Shown here: positions 60,053-64,000 of the stretch, in pieces | Layout: the number at the start of each line of letters is the position of its first letter | Numbering within the stretch: position 1 is the first letter of the stretch | NCBI RefSeq assembly: GCF_949987535.1 | Contig: NC_080074.1 | Coordinates: 39,601,641-39,665,640 of the forward strand | Source of the DNA: Balaenoptera acutorostrata | Lineage: Eukaryota; Chordata; Mammalia; Artiodactyla; Balaenopteridae | DNA length: 64,000 nt | Reading direction: 5' to 3' | Program-made: the position numbers and the translations under genes | Notes under the pieces: generated by a model | Told to the model about the DNA's origin: nothing | The model's database searches: none | The model's input: only the letters and a program-made list of their open reading frames with translations

Positions 60053-60290
60053 GGGACTTCCCTGGTGGTCCAGTGGCTAAGACTCTGCGATCCCAGTGTG
60101 GGGTTCCAGGTTCGATCCCTGGTCAGGGAACTAGATCCCGCATGCCACAACTAAAGATACCGCATAAAGATCCCGCATGCCGCAATGAAGATCCCACATG
60201 CCGCAACAAAGATCCCATGTGCCACAACTAAGACCCAGCGCAGCCAAATATATAAAAATAAATAAATAAATATTTAAAAAAAAAATAACG
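60053..60290 (+). mobile_element. Short-head tRNA SINE (CHR-1-like) with internal tandem expansion
   Basis: gggacttccctggtggtcca head, B-box ggttcgatccc, then four to five roughly 21-nt units beginning agatccc (about 60132, 60154, 60168, 60189, 60210), and an AAATA tail. Flanks share gactaactta (60043-60052 and 60290-60299). Confidence 0.92.
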
Positions 60291-60300
60291 ACTAACTTAA

Positions 60301-60525
60301 ATGTTAGCTCTCTGAGGGTATTCTCACATCTTCCCAGAGAATGGCACATTTACTTTTCTCTGCCTCTAACTCTACTGCCATTAATTCTTCTCCAATTGGT
60401 GTTGTGCTTATCTCTCCACTTACACACCATTTCCAGTGAACTGTGAGAATTTTTAAACAATCTCTGTATCCCAGTGATTGATACATATTAGGAGTTCCAC
60501 AAATATCTGCTACACGAATAAATAG
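60301..60525 (+). repeat. Probable L2 LINE fragment
   Basis: ttagctctctgagggtattc, then tgtatcccagtgattgatac and ttccacaaatatctgctaca are L2-like. Diverged. Confidence 0.45.
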
Positions 60526-60534
60526 GTTATGGTA

Positions 60535-60720
60535 AGCAGAAAGTGAGACACAAAATTTAGAGTCAGAAACAGGAATTTTCAATTCCACCTGCACAACTCA
60601 TATTTTTTCAATTTTATGATGCTGGGCATATCTCTGAGCATCAGTTTCCCTATCTTTGTAATGGGAATAACTTTACTTCCATAGGACTTTTGTAAGTTAG
60701 GTCCTTATTGAATTTTTTGA
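60535..60720 (+). repeat. MIR SINE
   Basis: aaaatttagagtcagaaaca, then gggcatatctctgagcatca and gtttccctatctttgtaatg in MIR order. Confidence 0.75.
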
Positions 60721-60759
60721 AAGAGAGGTCAAATAAAGAGACTAGACATTTATTCATTC

Positions 60760-61480
60760 ACTTGAAGTGAAGAAGGTGACAGGAGAGAAAGGGGAACATG
60801 GTTTACCCAGCTAAAAGAACTACATGCTTGAAAACAGAGGTAGGAAAAAGCATTAAATACACTGAGGAACTGCAAGTGGTTCAGCCTGGCCCCATTTTAA
60901 CAGTGACTGAACATCAGAGGATGAGACAGGAAACAAAGTAGGCAGAATCCAGACTCTGGGGGAGGCTGTTGTCTGATACTCCATCCAGGAATATATGGCA
61001 TAACTGTGTTAACCTTGAATTAACAAGAATGAGTTTCTGCCAAAATTGTACATGGGGTTCATGAGCTAAGTTGAGTTTGGCCATGGAGAAAAAAATTAAA
61101 TCAAGCCATCATACACTCAGGTCTATTTCAAATGCCCCATAGAATAAGATTTTAAGAAGAATGTATAGTAGAAATAGAAACAAAGAAATCAATTCTTGAG
61201 ATATTGTAGAAGTAATATATATAAAATTTGGCAACAGACTGCAAAGGGGCAGGGAGGTTATTGAGAGTGAGGTATTTAAGTTGGATGTATGTCATGAGAA
61301 AGTATAATGCATAAATAGAAACACCAGCATTTAAATTTTTCCTAATGTAAAATGGGGACCAAATTATCTGGTTTTAGTGCTATCCTCTTTCCTTAAAACA
61401 CCAGCTCTATAGTTTTGTGCAAACATTGCTTAGATTTCAAATGTTGTCTCTCTTGTCTTCCTGCACATAGCAAGTAAACA
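60760..61480. other. No gene or named repeat seen
   Basis: Non-coding sequence with nothing recognised. Confidence 0.35.
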
Positions 61481-61680
61481 GAAAGAAAGAAAGAAAAGAA
61501 AGGAAGGAAGGAAGAAAGGAAGGAAAGAAGGAAGGAAGGAAGAAAGGAAGGAAGAAAGAAAAGAAAAGAAAGAAAGAAAGAAAAGGAAGGAAGGAAGGAA
61601 GAAGAAAAAGAGGGAGAGGGAGAGGGAGGGATGGAGGGTGGAAAGGAAGGAAGGAAAGGTAAACGAAGGGAGGGAAAAAG
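61481..61680 (+). repeat. GAAA/GGAA polypurine microsatellite
   Basis: About 200 bp of almost pure purine on the plus strand (gaaagaaagaaagaaaagaa, ggaaggaaggaagaaagg, then gagggagagggaggg). It accounts for the serine/phenylalanine/leucine-rich minus frame at 61430-61684. Confidence 0.97.
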
Positions 61681-61885
61681 CCACTATACTACACAGTACA
61701 TGCTGTCTTCAGTATCTCAGAGAAGACAAATAGCCCTGATGAAAGCATTTTCCAAGCAAAAAGGCAAATGTATGAAATACATATTTTAAAAATAGGATAT
61801 CACTAATCCAGCAAAGCTTCCTTTTGGAAAGAAAGCACGTTAGCACCACCTGTCTCTCAATTCCCATATTGATCTTACAGTGGGA

Positions 61886-62345
61886 AGGTGTATCAGTGAG
61901 GGTCCTGAGGGAACACAGATGGCATCATCAGAAGAAATGATTGAAGAAGGTTTAGTGAAGGGGTATCTACAAAGGTGTGAGTGGATTAAGGGAAACCACC
62001 AAGTATTGATGAAGCATCTAAGAACTAGTAACACTGAAAAGCTATTACCAGCTGAGGCTAAAGGGGTAAGAAGGAGCAGTTACCGGAACTCAGGGGAAGC
62101 TGGATCCGTAGCTCTAGGAAAGGGTACAGGAGCCATGACTTTTAGGAGCGTAGCCAATGCCAACTGTCAAGACTGCAGGGCAGGAACCAAACTCTCGTCT
62201 CCCAGTCTCTAGCCTCCTGCTGGTAGTTCACTGACTGAACTCCAGTGGAAGCCAGAAGGCAACAGAGGCCAGCCTGAGACACAGTGCAGGGAGAAAAGAG
62301 TGGAGATTACCGGGGGTGAGGGCAAATGGAGAATATGCAGCTCCC
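61886..62345 (+). mobile_element. LTR16-like ERVL LTR fragment
   Basis: gtgtatcagtgagggtcctg, aaggtgtgagtggattaagg, gcagttaccggaactcaggg, actgcagggcaggaaccaaa and ccagtggaagccagaaggca follow the layout of an ERVL LTR that I believe is LTR16-type. The subfamily is uncertain. No internal viral sequence is attached. Confidence 0.55.
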
Positions 62346-63045
62346 GGATAGCAGAAACCCTTTTCATACATCTCTGTAAACACATCCCACCACCACTACT
62401 CCACCACCTCTACTCAGCATCAGACACAGTGCCTTGCACAGAGCTGGCCATCAATAATGGCTTTATGAATAAAAAAAAATAATGCCACATCCATTCTTGG
62501 AAAGGATTAGAAAAAGCAGTGAGAAAAGATCAGAAGACAGGAGAGAAGCAAACCACATCTAAGCCCAGCCTCCTTGGGTCCTCTCTCCAATTTTACAAAT
62601 CTCTAAAAAGTCCTGGGAGAGGAAAAGGGAGGGACCAGATGGAAGTGAGAGAAGAGATATTTTTCAAAATTTTTTAAGGACCCACATGGGACAGGCCTCT
62701 TTTTCTAGTCTCCCACATGGGGGAAAACACTGTAATTAGACAATCTTCTACATGTGTTCACTTTGACATCACCCCACATTTTGTTTTATCCCCCTCTACC
62801 CTTGGAATACCCTCTCCAGTCCCCTCCATTAATCCTCACTGAATATCCTCTTCAGGCCAAGAAAATTTTCCCTTATTTTGTTCCTCTTCTACGTTAATGC
62901 ACTAACATACATTAGTACATTATGTGTTTATTTGCTTTTTGCTTTATAATGGTCTTCTTGGTTTTTAGGGATATACACCCTGAAATTGCTCTGAAAAAGA
63001 GGGAAGAGACCTAACATAAGTTCAAAATATACTGCATAACAAATG
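62346..63045. other. No gene or named repeat seen
   Basis: Non-coding sequence; an L2-like end (cagacacagtgccttgcaca) lies near 62420-62450. Confidence 0.35.
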
Positions 63046-63049
63046 TTTT

Positions 63050-63180
63050 ATAAGTGCTCCCTCTTTATTGTTCACAATTATCCAGTAATACAGATATCGT
63101 TAATCCCTGCTCACAGATAAAGAAACTGAGGACAGCCAGATTTCTCAAAGCTATGCAGTAAAGCCAAGATCGCATGTACC
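63050..63180 (-). repeat. MIR SINE fragment, minus strand
   Basis: tgctcacagataaagaaact, gaggacagccagatttctca and aagctatgcagtaaagccaa match reversed MIR. Confidence 0.7.
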
Positions 63181-63289
63181 TTATTCTTGGCAAAAAAAGT
63201 CACAAACTCCCACCCTCTATCTCACACTCCCCAACATTCATCACTTGCAGTAGTTTAAAGCCCCAATTCTTCATAATCTGCCCCTCCAT

Positions 63290-63690
63290 ATCCACGGCCT
63301 TTGCCATGTAACTTCACAGCTCCTTTCACTGAAGAGGGGGAATATACCCCACCACTTCACCTTGGGCTCAGCCCTTTGACTTCACCAATGGAATATCAGC
63401 AACATGACATAACCAAAAGCTTGAAAGAGCTTGCACAATTGAGCTTGCTCTCTTGCTCCTCTGTCATTGCCATGAGAACATACCCAAGTTTGCCAGGAGA
63501 AAAATGAGAGACACAGTGAGCAAATTCAAATCAAAGTCAAGCGTAGCCTAGCTCAGCTGATTTCCAGATATGTGAGCAGAGCCCAGACAATCTCAACAGA
63601 GCCACCAACCAAGTCCAGCTGAGAGCAGCCAATCCTCAGTTGACCTACAGATCTACAGAATTAATGATTACTGTTTAAAAAACAGCAACA
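63290..63690 (+). repeat. Old LTR-like repeat, same unnamed family as 25200-25970
   Basis: tcaccaatggaatatcagca, ttgctcctctgtcattgcca, tgagaacatacccaagtttg and tgacctacagatctacagaa parallel the family seen at 25.3 kb. Confidence 0.45.
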
Positions 63691-63774
63691 ACAAAAACTC
63701 TGATTTCAGAATGCCTGCTCTTCCACTACACCACATTACTAACTTGGTCCTATGATCTCAGAAACATTGACATC

Positions 63775-64000
63775 TTTTTTTTTTTAATTTATTTTTATTT
63801 ATTTATTTATTTTTGGCTGTGTTGGGTCTTCGTTTCTGTGCGAGGGCTTTCTCTAGTTGTGGCAAGAGGGCCACTCTTCATCGCGGTGCGTGGGCCTCTC
63901 ACTATCGCGGCCTCTCTTGTTGCAGAGCACAGGCTCCAGACGCGCAGGCTCAGTAATTGTGGCTCACGGGCCCAGTTGCTCCGCAGCATGTGGGATCCTC
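63775..64000 (-). mobile_element. CHR-type SINE, minus strand, cut by the right edge
   Basis: Poly-T and reversed AAATA tail, then ggctgtgttgggtcttcgtt, the GC-rich body and agttgctccgcagcatgtgg. The tRNA-like head lies beyond the window. Confidence 0.93.

Noticed and set aside
60174..60231. CRISPR-like array because of evenly spaced repeats
   Set aside because: The units are adjoining 21-nt SINE body repeats without distinct spacers, in a mammalian genome.
61430..61684. Minus-strand frame rich in serine, phenylalanine and leucine
   Set aside because: Translation of the polypurine microsatellite.

Overview
This is a window of mammalian nuclear DNA. tRNA-derived CHR-type SINEs (cetacean/hippo group) and cetartiodactyl-style L1 elements dominate it, so the source is very probably a whale. 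The long SINE form (A-box/B-box head, GC-rich body, tail of AAATA units), sometimes with a 24-nt internal duplication, looks to me like the baleen-whale type; that finer call is inference. There are no bacterial genes, CRISPR arrays or operons. Most open frames are pieces of retrotransposons or their antisense shadows.

The only host protein-coding gene I can support is on the minus strand between 17,384 and the left edge. Six exons with consensus splice sites join in phase into one 163-codon N-terminus: a signal peptide (17,365-17,287), two short linker exons (16,162-16,123; 15,162-15,114), a third linker exon (8,001-7,935), a six-cysteine EGF-like exon (6,278-6,180) and the start of a von Willebrand factor D domain (2,346-2,192). 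I recognise this as otogelin-like, OTOGL, a secreted mucin-like glycoprotein of the inner-ear acellular membranes. No stop, frameshift or lost splice site is seen. The gene continues off the left edge, and an acceptor before the ATG exon shows that at least one non-coding 5' exon lies at higher coordinates.

From about 17.4 to 64 kb the window is the 5' intron or flank of OTOGL, with no recognised coding exon. It holds layered repeats. The old ones are MIR, L2, MER5-type hAT fragments, MLT1/MLT2-like and other LTRs, and L1M pieces at 44.9-47.2 and 56-58 kb. Younger L1s include a target-site-flanked, essentially full-length but broken L1 at 48.4-54.2 kb on the minus strand, plus several very short 3' fragments. 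Ten CHR/tRNA SINE copies are present. Microsatellites are CA, TG, TA/CA and a 200-bp GGAA/GAAA tract. Many insertions have target-site duplications readable directly in the sequence, giving a relative order (for example a SINE inside an L1 at 4.7-5.1 kb).

Less certain items are two candidate OTOGL 5' exons or promoters (about 18.1-18.3 kb and 35.5-35.8 kb), an unassigned segment ending in an LTR-like block at 42.5-44.8 kb, and a 153-codon open frame of unknown meaning at 30.4-30.9 kb. I found nothing that convincingly represents a new biological system. The most useful biological content is the intact OTOGL N-terminus and the insertion structures.
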